Below, piece after piece: positions 1 through 9,333 of a DNA stretch of 64,000 nt. The position numbers were made by a program, and so were the translations under genes. Numbering within the stretch: the first letter of the stretch is position 1; each line of letters begins with the position of its first letter. The notes under the pieces were generated by a model. The model saw nothing but the letters and a program-made list of their open reading frames with translations. It was not told the DNA's origin and searched no databases. Source of the stretch: Synechococcus sp. NOUM97013 (GTDB taxonomy: Bacteria > Cyanobacteriota > Cyanobacteriia > PCC-6307 > Cyanobiaceae); contig NZ_CP047941.1 in assembly GCF_014279815.1 (NCBI RefSeq), positions 1,736,001 through 1,800,000 of the forward strand, read 5' to 3'.

Positions 1-359
1 ATGCTCTGAATGCTGCTTTGACGAGGATCGGCTGCGGGAACACACAGAATCTTGCCGTCGTAGTGCCCCATGTCGTGCATGTCGAGCACACCAATGGGCC
101 TGGCATGGATCAGACATCCGGCAAAGGTGGGCTCGGCCATGATCACCATGGCATCGAGCGGTGATCCATCTTCAGCGAGTGTGTTCGGGACGAAGCCGTA
201 ATCGAAGGGATAACGCACCGCTGAATGGAGCACACGGTCCAGCGCCATCACCCCGGCATCTTCGAGGTATTCGTACTTATTGCTGCTTCCGGCAGGGATC
301 TCAACGATCAGATTGATCAGCCCTGGAGAGGGTGACGGTGTAAGAGCCCTGAGATCCAT
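1..359 (-). CDS. Inorganic pyrophosphatase family I, C-terminus cut by window edge
   Basis: Family I soluble pyrophosphatases hydrolyse PPi to phosphate with Mg2+. The reading frame starts at the ATG at 359 and runs off the left edge, so about 119 residues are visible. Landmarks: VEIPAGSSNKYEY near the N-terminus, DRVLHSAVRYPFDYG, then DGSPLDA, then a D-x4-D-x-K block (DMGHYDGK). The active-site signature is normally D-G-D-P-x-D. Here its middle Asp, the general base equivalent to E. coli D67, is Ser (codon TCA near 166-168). The other metal ligands I can see are kept. A second, intact paralog lies at 26620-27207. This copy may be impaired or have another role; the family assignment itself is firm. 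Confidence 0.85.
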   Translation of the reverse strand, partial: MDLRALTPSPSPGLINLIVEIPAGSSNKYEYLEDAGVMALDRVLHSAVRYPFDYGFVPNTLAEDGSPLDAMVIMAEPTFAGCLIHARPIGVLDMHDMGHYDGKILCVPAADPRQSSIQS

Positions 360-528
360 GACGCTCCTTGACGGCGATGGAGGAATGGTTTGGGCGGTCG
401 GTCAACACGGCAGCAAGCGGAACGCCTAAACCTGTGACGGCAAGGGTAAAGCCGAGAAGAGCGAGAGCAGGAACAGACACGAGCTGCGCGGGGTGCGCAG
501 GAGATTGGGGGGCAGGCTCAGGGTCCAT
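301..528 (-). CDS. Small single-membrane-span hypothetical protein
   Basis: 75-residue reading frame upstream of the pyrophosphatase on the same strand, overlapping its start by about 59 bp. A Pro/Gln-rich start (MDPEPAPQSPAHPAQ) leads into one hydrophobic segment at about residues 16-42, then a polar tail. The architecture suits a small membrane protein. The overlap with the next gene is longer than is usual, so the true 3' end or reality of the gene is uncertain. I do not recognise the family. Confidence 0.45.
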   Translation of the reverse strand: MDPEPAPQSPAHPAQLVSVPALALLGFTLAVTGLGVPLAAVLTDRPNHSSIAVKERHGSQGSYTVTLSRADQSDR

Positions 529-663
529 TCAGTGGTGATCGGGGACATCCCACACCTCAGTGCTGATAGCGATGAGGACATCGGAGGCGAAGTAAAGCAC
601 CGATGGGGAGATGAAAAGGATCAAGTGATCGATTTCACTTGCATTCTGCCACTGTTGGAACGC

Positions 664-1128
664 TTATGCAGCAGGCCTGTCCTGTCGATCCCTGCGGGAA
701 GCAAGATCCGAGGGCGCCTCAGGCAGCCCATCCAGCCGGGTGCGGATTAAACGCAGTTCCTCGAGGATTGCCCCGAGCACTTGCTGGGTGGCCGTCGAAG
801 GCGAGTTGAGCACTTCAACAGTGACTTCCTTGATCCTCAGGACGTCCTTGGCGAATCGGGCGACTTCATTGGGGTGAAACAGCAGCGGATCTTTCTGATC
901 ACTCCTGTATTCGGGATTGAGCTTGCGAGGATTGAAGGGAGGATTGAGGTTGCGGGGATCAGTGTTGGTGTAACGGTAAACAGACGCCCTTGAACGGTTT
1001 AGAGATTTCTGAACATCGTCGATCCCAACCAAAGCATCTGATTGCGAAAGAGCAGCGGTAGCGTCGCCTCGCAATTCCCCAGATTCGGTGATAGAGGGCA
1101 CCGAAACATCAAGCGACCGAGGAAACAT
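664..1128 (-). CDS. Helix-turn-helix protein, hypothetical
   Basis: 154-residue protein. I chose the ATG at 1128 because an earlier start would run into the divergent proS gene and adds a Cys/Trp-rich stretch that looks non-coding. A segment at about residues 34-55 (GIDDVQKSLNRSRASVYRYT) resembles a MerR/excisionase-type helix-turn-helix. A basic Asn/Pro-rich linker follows, and then an amphipathic C-terminal helix with regular Leu/Ile (about 118-140) that could pair as a coiled coil. A DNA-binding role is inferred from the motif alone; target unknown. Confidence 0.6.
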   Translation of the reverse strand: MFPRSLDVSVPSITESGELRGDATAALSQSDALVGIDDVQKSLNRSRASVYRYTNTDPRNLNPPFNPRKLNPEYRSDQKDPLLFHPNEVARFAKDVLRIKEVTVEVLNSPSTATQQVLGAILEELRLIRTRLDGLPEAPSDLASRRDRQDRPAA

Positions 1129-1273
1129 GAGACAGCGCTGGGACAGCTTGGAATCCGCAGACCATAGCAGCTGAGACTCAGGACGCCAGCATCGATCACA
1201 GCGAAAGAGACAGTTCTGAAATCGACCGTTTTGTTGCGGGTGATAGCTTCCAACACACCAATGAAATGATGTG

Positions 1274-3064
1274 ATGCGCGTCTCCCGCCTCACGTTGGTG
1301 ACGTTGCGGGATGTCCCCGCAGATGCAGAGATTCCGTCACATCAACTGCTGGTCCGCGGTGGATACATCCGACGCGTCGGATCAGGGATTTATGCCTATC
1401 TGCCGCTGATGTGGAGGGTGTTGCGCAAGATCAGCGCGATTGTGCGCGAGGAGCTTGACGCCCTCGGCGCTCTCGAGACCCTGCTGCCGCAATTGCAACC
1501 TGCCGAACTTTGGGAACGCAGCGGGCGCTGGCAGGGATACACGGCAGGTGAAGGAATCATGTTCCACCTCGAAGATCGCCAGGAAAGAAACCTCGGTCTC
1601 GGTCCAACCCATGAAGAGGTGATCACCGATCTGGCAGGAGACCTGCTGCGTTCTTACAAACAACTCCCCGTCACGCTCTACCAGATCCAGACGAAATTCA
1701 GGGATGAGATCCGTCCCCGGTTCGGATTAATGCGCGGGCGTGAATTCATCATGAAGGACGCCTACTCCTTCCATGCTGACGAGAAAGACCTGGAGGAAAC
1801 CTATGCGGCCATGGCTGGGGCCTATGCACGCATTTTCGAGCGCTGCGGTCTCAATGCCGTCGGCGTGGATGCCGACAGTGGCGCCATCGGAGGTGCTGCC
1901 TCACAGGAGTTCATGGTCACCGCCGATGCCGGGGAGGACCTCATCTTGACCAGCTCGGATAGCAGCTACGCCGCCAACCAAGAGAAAGCTGTCTCCATTC
2001 CATCGACGGCCCAGGCTTTGCCAGCCGGCAACGAGCACACCCTGGAAACCCCCGGCCAAATCACCATCGAGCAGCTTTGCGCAGCTCATGGGTTCAGTCC
2101 CACCCAGGTCATCAAAGTGCTGGTGTTGGTGGCGCGACTGGACGATGGACGCGAACAACCGGTGCTTGTGAGCCTTCGCGGCGACCAGGAACTGAATGAA
2201 GTGAAGCTGACCAACACACTCAGCCGCCGCCTGGAATCAGCCGTGTTGGATGTCGCTCCGGTCACAGCTGATCAGGTCCGAAAGCAAGGCCTGGCACCGC
2301 TGGCCTTCGGATCCCTTGGCCCTGACCTGGACGATGCGGTTCTGAAAGGAGCACGCACTTGGCAGGACTGTTTTGAACGACTGGCAGATCCGACGGCAAT
2401 GGAGGTCGCCCGTTTTGTCTGCGGCTCCAACACTCCTGACGAGCATCGCTGGGGGGCCAGCTGGTCATCCATGCCTCAACAGCATTCCGCGGATGTGCGC
2501 AATGCCCAGGCAGGCGATCGCTGCATTCACAACGAAGACGCCACGTTGGAAGAACGACGTGGCATCGAAGTCGGCCACATCTTCCAGCTAGGCCGCAAAT
2601 ACTCCGATGCCTTGGACGCGCGTTTCACCAACAAGGACGGGAAACAGGAATCTCTGTTGATGGGCTGCTACGGCATCGGTATCTCAAGGCTGGCGCAGGC
2701 AGCGGTTGAACAGCATCACGATGACGCCGGCATCTGCTGGCCCGTGACCATCGCACCGTTCCAGGTGATTGTCGTCGTCGCAAACATCAAAGACAGTATT
2801 CAGCTCGACCTGGGCGAATCCCTCTACCAGAAGCTCAAGAGCGCAGGTCTTGATGCACTTCTCGACGATCGCGGCGAACGGGCTGGGGTGAAATTCAAGG
2901 ATGCAGATCTCATCGGCATTCCTTGGCGAATCGTGGTCGGACGGGACGCCACCGAGGGGCAGGTGGAGCTGATGGAGCGCGCGACACGAACCAGTGAGAC
3001 GCTGCCTCATGAGGACGCACTCAAGCGGTTGATCGACACCATCCCGGCAGGGGTGCGGATTTGA
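1274..3064 (+). CDS. proS: Prolyl-tRNA synthetase (proline-tRNA ligase)
   Basis: Charges tRNA-Pro with proline using ATP in the cytosol. 596 residues, the length of bacterial-type ProRS. The class II motif 2 area contains GLMRGREFIMKDAYSFH (about residues 149-165) and motif 3 is GCYGIGISRL (about 464). Between them, at about 225-390, lies the YbaK-like editing insertion found in bacterial ProRS. The C-terminal anticodon-binding domain includes DDRGERAGVKFKDADLIGIP. The ATG at 1274 is preferred over the in-frame GTG at 1271 because homologs begin MRVSR. The stop abuts the psb27 region. Confidence 0.97.
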   Translation: MRVSRLTLVTLRDVPADAEIPSHQLLVRGGYIRRVGSGIYAYLPLMWRVLRKISAIVREELDALGALETLLPQLQPAELWERSGRWQGYTAGEGIMFHLEDRQERNLGLGPTHEEVITDLAGDLLRSYKQLPVTLYQIQTKFRDEIRPRFGLMRGREFIMKDAYSFHADEKDLEETYAAMAGAYARIFERCGLNAVGVDADSGAIGGAASQEFMVTADAGEDLILTSSDSSYAANQEKAVSIPSTAQALPAGNEHTLETPGQITIEQLCAAHGFSPTQVIKVLVLVARLDDGREQPVLVSLRGDQELNEVKLTNTLSRRLESAVLDVAPVTADQVRKQGLAPLAFGSLGPDLDDAVLKGARTWQDCFERLADPTAMEVARFVCGSNTPDEHRWGASWSSMPQQHSADVRNAQAGDRCIHNEDATLEERRGIEVGHIFQLGRKYSDALDARFTNKDGKQESLLMGCYGIGISRLAQAAVEQHHDDAGICWPVTIAPFQVIVVVANIKDSIQLDLGESLYQKLKSAGLDALLDDRGERAGVKFKDADLIGIPWRIVVGRDATEGQVELMERATRTSETLPHEDALKRLIDTIPAGVRI

Positions 3065-3102
3065 CGTCCCATCCGCCTAAAGTCCCCCAAATTGTCCCAA
3101 CC

Positions 3103-3525
3103 ATGCAAGACGCGCTGAACCACCTGAGCCGCCAGCTCAGAAGCTTCACCCTGGCTCTCTGTCTCGGGCTGAGCCTGTTGCTTACCGCCTGTGGAGATTC
3201 CGTCTCCATGCTTACCGGTGACTACGTCGAAGACACCGTGGCCGTGGTTCACACGCTGCAGACCACGCTGGCCCTGCCAGTGGATGCCGAGGGACTTCAA
3301 GACTCAGAACGTGAGGCCCACGATCTGATCAACGACTACATGTCGCGCTATAGGCCGCAACCCCGTGTGAATGGGCTGAGCTCGTTCACCACAATGCAAA
3401 CCGCCCTGAATTCCCTGCAGGGCCACTACAACACCTACACCAATCGTCCGGTGCCGGACGACCTGAGAGCCAGGGTCGACAAAGAGCTCGGCAAAGCTGA
3501 AAAAGCTGTGCTGCGCGGCACCTGA
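3103..3525 (+). CDS. psb27: Photosystem II assembly lipoprotein Psb27
   Basis: Psb27 is a lumenal lipoprotein that binds CP43 during assembly and repair of photosystem II, before the oxygen-evolving cluster is complete. The 140-residue product has a signal peptide ending in the lipobox LTAC with the lipidated Cys at about residue 30. The mature helical domain follows, with LTGDYVEDTVAVVHTL and a C-terminal VNGLSSFTTMQTALNSL block that I recognise from cyanobacterial Psb27. An in-frame TTG at 3061 overlaps the proS stop, but the ATG at 3103 gives a standard signal peptide. Confidence 0.93.
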   Translation: MQDALNHLSRQLRSFTLALCLGLSLLLTACGDSVSMLTGDYVEDTVAVVHTLQTTLALPVDAEGLQDSEREAHDLINDYMSRYRPQPRVNGLSSFTTMQTALNSLQGHYNTYTNRPVPDDLRARVDKELGKAEKAVLRGT

Positions 3526-3627
3526 TCGCCCGCGAACATCAACATCACAAATCCGCAACCACTTTGACTCCAGGCATCACGACCTGAGAAGATTGCGGAT
3601 TGTGCAGAATTGCGGCTTCGGGCCGCT

Positions 3628-4947
3628 GTGTCTTTGGCCAACGTTGTCGTCATCGGTGCGCAGTGGGGCGACGAGGGGAAAGGAAAGATCACAGATCTCC
3701 TCAGCCGCTCCGCTGATGTCGTCGTCCGCTATCAGGGCGGTGTCAACGCTGGCCACACGATCGTTGTGGATGAACGTGTGCTCAAGCTGCACCTCATCCC
3801 ATCGGGAATTCTTTATCCGGAGACCGATTGCCTGATCGGATCCGGCACCGTCGTGGATCCCAAGGTGATGCTTGGCGAGCTCGACATGCTGATTGAGAAC
3901 GGCATTGATATCTCCGGGTTGAAGCTGTCATCGACAGCCCACGTGACCATGCCGTACCACCGCCTATTGGACGAGGCGATGGAGAAGCAGCGTGGTGATC
4001 GCAAAATCGGCACCACCGGCCGTGGCATCGGTCCCACCTATGCCGACAAGTCACAACGCAGTGGCATCCGGGTGATCGACCTGCTCGATGAAGAGCGGCT
4101 GCGGGATCGTCTTGACGGTCCGCTCAAGGAAAAGAATCAGCTGCTGCAAACCATCTACGGCGTGGAACCCCTCGACGCCGAGGCGGTGATCAGCGAATAC
4201 CTGGCCTACGGCAAACGCCTCGCTCCCCATGTGGTGGATTGCACCCGCGAGATTCACCAAGCGGCCCGTAACAAGAAAAACATCTTGTTTGAAGGTGCTC
4301 AGGGCACCCTTCTTGATCTCGACCACGGCACCTACCCGTACGTCACCTCCTCCAACCCCATTTCCGGCGGAGCCTGCATCGGAGCCGGGGTGGGTCCGAC
4401 CCTGATTGATCGGGTCATCGGCGTTGCCAAGGCCTACACCACGCGTGTCGGCGAGGGACCGTTTCCCACTGAGCTTGAAGGCAGCCTCAACGACCACCTC
4501 TGTGATCGCGGCGGTGAATTCGGCACCACTACAGGCCGCCGCCGACGCTGTGGCTGGTTTGATGGCGTCATCGGTCGCTATGCGGTTGGGGTCAACGGTC
4601 TCGATTGTCTGGCGATCACCAAGCTTGATGTGCTCGACGAACTCGACGAGCTTCAGGTGTGTGTGGCCTATGACCTGGACGGCGAACGCATCGAGCATTT
4701 CCCCTCTTGCGCGGAGGAGTTCGCACGCTGCAAGCCCATCTTCGAAACTCTGCCCGGCTGGCAGTGCTCCACGGAAGAATGCCGCAGCTTGGAGGATCTT
4801 CCGGACAAGGCGATGGCCTACTTGCGCTTCCTAGCGGATCTGATGGAAGTGCCCATCGCGATCGTGTCGTTGGGTGCCGGTCGGGATCAGACCATCGTGG
4901 TGGAAGACCCGATTCATGGACCCAAGCGCGCTCTGCTGAGCGCTTGA
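3628..4947 (+). CDS. purA: Adenylosuccinate synthetase
   Basis: Catalyses the GTP-dependent condensation of IMP and aspartate to adenylosuccinate, the first committed step from IMP to AMP. 439 residues, normal for PurA. The P-loop GDEGKGK is at residues 14-20, followed by HTIVV (the GHT motif), [13 protein letters not shown] and [17 protein letters not shown]. The start is a GTG at 3628, giving the usual [13 protein letters not shown]. The ORF extends six codons further upstream, but those codons are unlike the family. Confidence 0.97.
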   Translation: MSLANVVVIGAQWGDEGKGKITDLLSRSADVVVRYQGGVNAGHTIVVDERVLKLHLIPSGILYPETDCLIGSGTVVDPKVMLGELDMLIENGIDISGLKLSSTAHVTMPYHRLLDEAMEKQRGDRKIGTTGRGIGPTYADKSQRSGIRVIDLLDEERLRDRLDGPLKEKNQLLQTIYGVEPLDAEAVISEYLAYGKRLAPHVVDCTREIHQAARNKKNILFEGAQGTLLDLDHGTYPYVTSSNPISGGACIGAGVGPTLIDRVIGVAKAYTTRVGEGPFPTELEGSLNDHLCDRGGEFGTTTGRRRRCGWFDGVIGRYAVGVNGLDCLAITKLDVLDELDELQVCVAYDLDGERIEHFPSCAEEFARCKPIFETLPGWQCSTEECRSLEDLPDKAMAYLRFLADLMEVPIAIVSLGAGRDQTIVVEDPIHGPKRALLSA

Positions 4948-5000
4948 TTCGGAGGGGGGCGGTCCAGGGGTAAGACTGCGACAGTTCATTCCCCCGTTTC

Positions 5001-6014
5001 ATGGCCGAATCCCCCCGCTTCCAGCCCAGCGCATCACTGGATGTGGTGGGGATTGGTAACGCCATTGTTGATGTGTTGGTGCAGACCCAGGACAGCTTTC
5101 TGGAGCAGCACGGGCTGGCCAAGGGCGGAATGGCGCTCATCGATGAGCAGCAGGCTGAAACGCTCTACCAATCCAGTGGTCCAGGCCTGGAAACCTCCGG
5201 TGGGTCCGTTGCCAACACGATGGTGGGCATTGCTCAGCTGGGTGGACGTACCGGGTTCATCGGCCGGGTTCGCGATGACCAGCTCGGTTCGATCTTCAGC
5301 CATGACATTCGCGCGGTTGGGGCCCGGTTCGACACGCCTCCAGCCACCAGCGGAGCCACCACGGCTCGCTGCCTGATCTATGTGACGCCCGATGCAGAGC
5401 GCACGATGTGCACGTTCCTTGGTGCCTCAACCCAGCTGGAACCGCAGGATCTCGACCTATCGATGGTGAAGGAGACCAAGGTGCTCTACCTGGAGGGTTA
5501 TCTCTGGGACAGCCCTGCAGCCAAACGTGCCTTCATCGCAGCGGCAGAGGCCTGCCGTAAAGCTGGCGGTCAGGTGGCCTTATCCCTGTCGGATGGCTTC
5601 TGCGTTGATCGCCACCGCGAAAGCTTCCTTGACCTGGTGAACGGTCATGTGGACGTTCTCTTCGCCAATGAAGCAGAGATCAAATCGCTGTATGAAACTG
5701 ACGACTTCGACACAGCGCTCGAGCGTGTTCGTGGTTGCTGCTCCGTGATCGCCATCACCCGTGCCGGAGAAGGGTCGGTGGTGCTCAACGGTGATCAACG
5801 CTGGGACATCGGCATTTTCAACCTTGGATCCCTGGTGGACACCACGGGGGCAGGAGATCTCTACGCCGGTGGTTTCCTGCACGCTTACACCCAGGGGGAG
5901 TCGTTGGAGCGCTGTGGAGAACTGGGCGCGCTCTGTGCCGGTCAGATCGTCACGCAGCTTGGTGCCCGATCTCAGGTTTGCCTGAAGGAGCTCAGGAGCC
6001 AGCATCTGGGCTGA
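5001..6014 (+). CDS. PfkB-family sugar/nucleoside kinase
   Basis: Ribokinase/adenosine kinase fold enzyme of 337 residues that phosphorylates a sugar or nucleoside hydroxyl with ATP. Features are the N-terminal GIGNAIVDV, the GGSVANT glycine-rich substrate loop (about residues 67-73) and the C-terminal PfkB signature DTTGAGD at about residues 280-286, whose last Asp is the catalytic base. The overall sequence is of the adenosine-kinase-like type common in cyanobacteria. The exact substrate cannot be read from sequence. It follows purA by about 50 bp on the same strand, which fits purine salvage but does not prove it. Confidence 0.88.
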   Translation: MAESPRFQPSASLDVVGIGNAIVDVLVQTQDSFLEQHGLAKGGMALIDEQQAETLYQSSGPGLETSGGSVANTMVGIAQLGGRTGFIGRVRDDQLGSIFSHDIRAVGARFDTPPATSGATTARCLIYVTPDAERTMCTFLGASTQLEPQDLDLSMVKETKVLYLEGYLWDSPAAKRAFIAAAEACRKAGGQVALSLSDGFCVDRHRESFLDLVNGHVDVLFANEAEIKSLYETDDFDTALERVRGCCSVIAITRAGEGSVVLNGDQRWDIGIFNLGSLVDTTGAGDLYAGGFLHAYTQGESLERCGELGALCAGQIVTQLGARSQVCLKELRSQHLG

Positions 6015-6327
6015 GCGCCGCTCTTGCCCAGGCGACATACCCCGTGCCTGCCTGGGCCGACCAATGCAGGATCTCCGGCGTGTCGTAACTGTGCAGACAC
6101 TCCAGGGCTGACAGAAGGTCTTGCAGACGTTCCGGGCACGTTTTGATCAGCAGCTGCACCTCCTCAGCACTCTCGATCGCACCCCTCCAGCGGTAGCGGG
6201 ATCGCAAGGGCATCAAACTCACGCAAGCCGCCAGTCGCTGCTCCAGAAGCTGCTGGGCCAGTGCCTCAGCAAGGGATTCATTGGCCTCCGTTGTGAGCAC
6301 CAGCTTGAGGTCCTGCAGAGTTGGCAT
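5992..6327 (-). CDS. cutA: CutA1-family divalent-ion tolerance protein
   Basis: Small trimeric cytosolic protein of the CutA1 family (111 residues), structurally related to PII signalling proteins. The name comes from copper tolerance in E. coli, but its role in cyanobacteria is not settled. The typical blocks are present: LVLTTE near the start, LLEQRLAACVSLMP with the conserved Cys, then YRWRGAIESAEEVQLLIKT and ALECLHSYDTPEIL. The start at 6327 gives the standard N-terminus. Its 3' end overlaps the convergent kinase gene by 23 bp and its start overlaps the upstream reductase gene by 50 bp. Confidence 0.93.
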   Translation of the reverse strand: MPTLQDLKLVLTTEANESLAEALAQQLLEQRLAACVSLMPLRSRYRWRGAIESAEEVQLLIKTCPERLQDLLSALECLHSYDTPEILHWSAQAGTGYVAWARAALSPDAGS

Positions 6328-7105
6328 CGAGAAGGCGGCACAGCGCATTCACGCTATGGACCACGTCAACATCCGGCCTTGCGAGCGGTCGCTTCAGTTT
6401 CCAGAGACGCATGGATCCGTCCTGGCAAAGACGACTCCACAGTCCATCGGCCGCACCACCCGACTGGCGACAGAGAACATCGCTGATCTGCCAACGCCGG
6501 CAGAGGGCTGCTTCAAGAGCCCCGGGACGTTCACCGACAGCAGGTCTGAGCACCGCCAGTTGGTCGCCGGACAAGCCCGCTGCACCAGCCTGACGAATGG
6601 CATCGGCCGTTGGCAGCACCCGGGCATACACCACGGCCCCAGCCAACTGCGCCGCTGTTACAGCAGCCTGAAGCTGCCTTGCTCCAACCGCCAGCAGCAG
6701 ACGATGGCCCGACAACGGACAATGGGCCAGGTCATCGATCGTGGCTAACAGCCCCTGGTCAACAGCGCTGTGATCAGGGCGTTCGAAGCGAATCAGACGT
6801 GGATGTCCCGTGGCACAGGTGGATTGCAGATCAGCACTGATGCGCAGGGCAAAGGGATGCGTGGCATCCACGACACATGTCACAGCCTGCGTCGCCAGAT
6901 GATCAGCCAGCGACTGCTGCGACGGGAACGCCCCGACATGCAAACCCTGGAGGGACATCGCGGCGAACCCCCTGGCCGCTGCTTCAGTCACCACACTGAC
7001 GCTGACGCGGAATCCGGACTCAAGCAGCGACTGCGCAATCACAGGGCCCTCTCCGGTCCCAGCAAAGACCAGCACATGCTCCTGGCGATTCCGCCATCGG
7101 TGCAT
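6278..7105 (-). CDS. cobK: Precorrin-6A reductase (CobK/CbiJ family)
   Basis: 275-residue member of the family that reduces precorrin-6A (or the cobalt form) with a pyridine nucleotide in corrin ring synthesis for vitamin B12. Visible family features are the N-terminal VLVFAGTGEGPVIA nucleotide-binding loop, CVVDATHPFA, the block RLIRFERP and a later LLAVGARQL. The ATG at 7105 places that loop at the N-terminus; the longer frame to 7240 crosses the divergent ssb start. It probably shares a transcript with cutA, which it overlaps. Marine Synechococcus make pseudocobalamin, so a full pathway elsewhere is expected. Confidence 0.85.
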   Translation of the reverse strand: MHRWRNRQEHVLVFAGTGEGPVIAQSLLESGFRVSVSVVTEAAARGFAAMSLQGLHVGAFPSQQSLADHLATQAVTCVVDATHPFALRISADLQSTCATGHPRLIRFERPDHSAVDQGLLATIDDLAHCPLSGHRLLLAVGARQLQAAVTAAQLAGAVVYARVLPTADAIRQAGAAGLSGDQLAVLRPAVGERPGALEAALCRRWQISDVLCRQSGGAADGLWSRLCQDGSMRLWKLKRPLARPDVDVVHSVNALCRLLDANSAGPQAGAHNGGQ

Positions 7106-7134
7106 CAGGATGGCGCTCAACGATCCGGCCGAGG

Positions 7135-7599
7135 ATGAATCACTGCGTACTTGAGGTGGATGTTCTTCAGGCTCCCACCCTGCGTTACACCCAGGACAAC
7201 CAGACCCCCATCGCTGAGATGGAGGTGGGGTTCGATGCACTACGCGCTGACGATCCTCGCGGCCAACTGAAGGTTGTCGGCTGGGGCAACCTTGCCCAGG
7301 ATCTGCAGAACCGGGTGCAGGTTGGGCAGCGACTGGTGATCGAAGGGCGACTGCGCATGAACACCGTGCCCCGGCAGGACGGTACGAAAGAGAAGCGTGC
7401 TGAATTCACCCTCGCCAGGTTGCATGCCGTGGGAGATGCTTCTGCTGCTCCAGCACCCCAACCTCAGGGGCAGAGCGCACCCACCCGGCAGGCGCCCCCA
7501 GCTGCCGCATCAGCACCGGCTGCGGCGCCCGCACCCGAACCGGCAGCGCAATGGAACAGTGCTCCTCTGGTGCCCGACACCGACGACATCCCCTTCTGA
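7135..7599 (+). CDS. ssb: Single-stranded DNA-binding protein
   Basis: Binds single-stranded DNA during replication, repair and recombination. 154 residues: an OB-fold of about 105 residues (MNHCVLEVDVLQAP, VGWGNLAQDL, GQRLVIEGRLRM), a low-complexity Ala/Pro/Gln linker at about 103-140, and the acidic C-terminal tip DTDDIPF used to dock partner proteins. It is divergent from the cobK-cutA pair with only about 30 bp between starts, so promoters must overlap. Confidence 0.95.
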   Translation: MNHCVLEVDVLQAPTLRYTQDNQTPIAEMEVGFDALRADDPRGQLKVVGWGNLAQDLQNRVQVGQRLVIEGRLRMNTVPRQDGTKEKRAEFTLARLHAVGDASAAPAPQPQGQSAPTRQAPPAAASAPAAAPAPEPAAQWNSAPLVPDTDDIPF

Positions 7600-7615
7600 A
7601 CGGGCGTGGGCAGCG

Positions 7616-7828
7616 TCAGCGCTGTGCGGCGCCAGGCGTGAAATGCTCGGAGGCCCGTTGCAGCAGCTGACCGAGCTCCCGCTCCAGCGCCGCCAGATCC
7701 AACCGGAACTCGGCCCAGCGTCCTCGGTCGATCTGCTCCAGCAACCAGGCGCGGTCTTGCTCCAGCTGTTGAATCAACGCCGCAGGATCCTCTGTTAACT
7801 CTCGTTCTTGGGATTGGGAGCTGTCCAT
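7616..7828 (-). CDS. Small charged helical hypothetical protein
   Basis: 70-residue reading frame after the ssb stop on the opposite strand. The product is rich in Glu, Arg, Gln and Leu with heptad-like spacing (PAALIQQLEQDRAWLLEQID, LAALERELGQLLQRA), so a coiled coil is likely. An alternative ATG at 7852 would add eight residues. Longer starts run into the divergent DUF2854 gene. No recognised function. Confidence 0.6.
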   Translation of the reverse strand: MDSSQSQERELTEDPAALIQQLEQDRAWLLEQIDRGRWAEFRLDLAALERELGQLLQRASEHFTPGAAQR

Positions 7829-7895
7829 CGATTGGGGAAGGCTTCCATCCATCCTGAACCCCACACAGCCAGAATGGCGCCACTTTCGAGGCCGC

Positions 7896-8480
7896 ATGAC
7901 CGATCTGCTCTCGCCGGGAAGCCTGGTCACCATCGCCGGCGGTGTTCTCACCGTGATCGGTGCTGTGGCGTACGGCACCGGCAATGCCAACCTGAGCCTG
8001 CCGACGATCTTTTACGGCATTCCCATTTTTCTGGGTGGACTCGCCCTGAAATCATCAGAGCTTCCGCCGGCACGACGGGTCACACCCAAGGCACAGCTGA
8101 AAGCTCAACGCGACGCTGCAACACCCGAACTGGGCAAGCTGCTTGCTGATGTGACCCGCTGGCGCTATGGCCAGAAGGCACACCTGGAAAGTTCCCTGGA
8201 AGCACTGAAGCTCTGGGACGAAGACAACCCCCCGCAGCTCGAGGAGATCGAAGAGCTCTGCCCGGGCAACAACTATGGCTTGCGTCTTCGCTTCTCCTGC
8301 GAGGGAGTCCCGCTAGACCGCTGGCAGGAACGCCAAGAACGCTTGAGTCGTTTTTTCGCCAAAGGGCTCGACGCAACCATTACACCGCTCGAGGGTGATC
8401 GTCTCGACCTGACCCTGCTACCAGAGGGGGTTTCCGTGAAGAGCGAGCATGGGGAGACCGACGCACAATCCCATGGATGA
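7896..8480 (+). CDS. DUF2854-type membrane protein
   Basis: 194-residue protein conserved across cyanobacteria and plastid-bearing plants, function unknown to me. Two hydrophobic segments (about residues 8-27 and 35-52) form a hairpin, and a soluble C-terminal domain contains [14 protein letters not shown] and [19 protein letters not shown]. The stop overlaps the argB start by 8 bp, so the two are very likely co-transcribed and translationally coupled. Confidence 0.8.
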   Translation: MTDLLSPGSLVTIAGGVLTVIGAVAYGTGNANLSLPTIFYGIPIFLGGLALKSSELPPARRVTPKAQLKAQRDAATPELGKLLADVTRWRYGQKAHLESSLEALKLWDEDNPPQLEEIEELCPGNNYGLRLRFSCEGVPLDRWQERQERLSRFFAKGLDATITPLEGDRLDLTLLPEGVSVKSEHGETDAQSHG

Positions 8481-9330
8481 TGCTCTCAGGGTCTCCGTCC
8501 TGAGTGAGGCCCTTCCCTACATCCAGCGGTTTGCCGGCCGAAGGATTGTGGTTAAGTACGGCGGAGCGGCAATGGCGCACGCTGAACTGCAGACGGCGGT
8601 GTTCCGCGATCTGGCTCTGCTCCGCAGTGTTGGCGTCCAGCCGGTGGTGGTGCATGGCGGCGGGCCTGAGATCAATCATTGGCTCAAGCGCCTTGAGATC
8701 GCACCCAAGTTTCGGGAGGGTCTGCGCGTCACCGATGCCGACACCATGGACATCGTGGAGATGGTTCTGGTGGGTCGCGTCAACAAGCAGATCGTGAACG
8801 GTCTCAACCGCCTAGGAGCCAAGGCTGTTGGCTTGAGTGGCAGCGACGGAAGTCTCGTGGAAGCCCGCACCTGGGGTGATGGCAGCCACGGCATGGTGGG
8901 AGATGTAGCGAAGGTCAACCCGGACGTGCTGGAGCCGTTGCTGGAGCGCGGCTACGTGCCGGTGATTTCCAGTGTTGCCGCCAACCCCGAAGGTGTGGCC
9001 CACAACATCAACGCTGACACCGTGGCCGGCGAAGTGGCTGCAGCACTGGAGGCGGAAAAACTGATACTGCTCACCGACACACCGGGAATCCTCCGGGATC
9101 GGGAGGATCCCGCCTCGTTGTACCGGCAGTTGAAGCTGTCCGACGCACGCCAGCTGATTGAGGATGGGATCGTGGCCGGCGGCATGACGCCCAAGACCGA
9201 GTGCTGCATCAGAGCCCTTGCCCAGGGCGTGTCTGCGGCCCACATCGTGGATGGGCGGGTGCCCCATGCACTGCTGCTGGAAGTGTTCACCGATGCAGGC
9301 ATCGGCACAATGGTGGTGGGACGCAGCTGA
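8473..9330 (+). CDS. argB: N-acetylglutamate kinase
   Basis: Second enzyme of arginine biosynthesis; phosphorylates N-acetylglutamate with ATP. In cyanobacteria this step is controlled by PII binding and arginine feedback. 285 residues with the amino-acid-kinase motifs VVKYGGAAM (about 25-33), [10 protein letters not shown], the [10 protein letters not shown] block and AGGMTPK near the C-terminus. An N-terminal helix ([14 protein letters not shown]) is typical of the arginine-sensitive hexameric type. The ATG at 8473 overlaps the upstream stop. Confidence 0.96.
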   Translation: MDDALRVSVLSEALPYIQRFAGRRIVVKYGGAAMAHAELQTAVFRDLALLRSVGVQPVVVHGGGPEINHWLKRLEIAPKFREGLRVTDADTMDIVEMVLVGRVNKQIVNGLNRLGAKAVGLSGSDGSLVEARTWGDGSHGMVGDVAKVNPDVLEPLLERGYVPVISSVAANPEGVAHNINADTVAGEVAAALEAEKLILLTDTPGILRDREDPASLYRQLKLSDARQLIEDGIVAGGMTPKTECCIRALAQGVSAAHIVDGRVPHALLLEVFTDAGIGTMVVGRS

Positions 9331-9333
9331 CCG

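Noticed and set aside
529-663. Minus-strand frame ending VWDVPDHH just before the small membrane ORF
   Set aside because: Looks like a hydrophobic peptide but has no ATG and no plausible start; too weak to list.
1129-1293. N-terminal extension of the HTH gene to 1293
   Set aside because: Would overlap the proS start and has Cys/Trp/His-rich, non-coding-like residues.
4051-4698. Long antisense ORF within purA
   Set aside because: Lies fully opposite the clear purA coding sequence; GC-rich codon bias of the real gene creates long open antisense frames.
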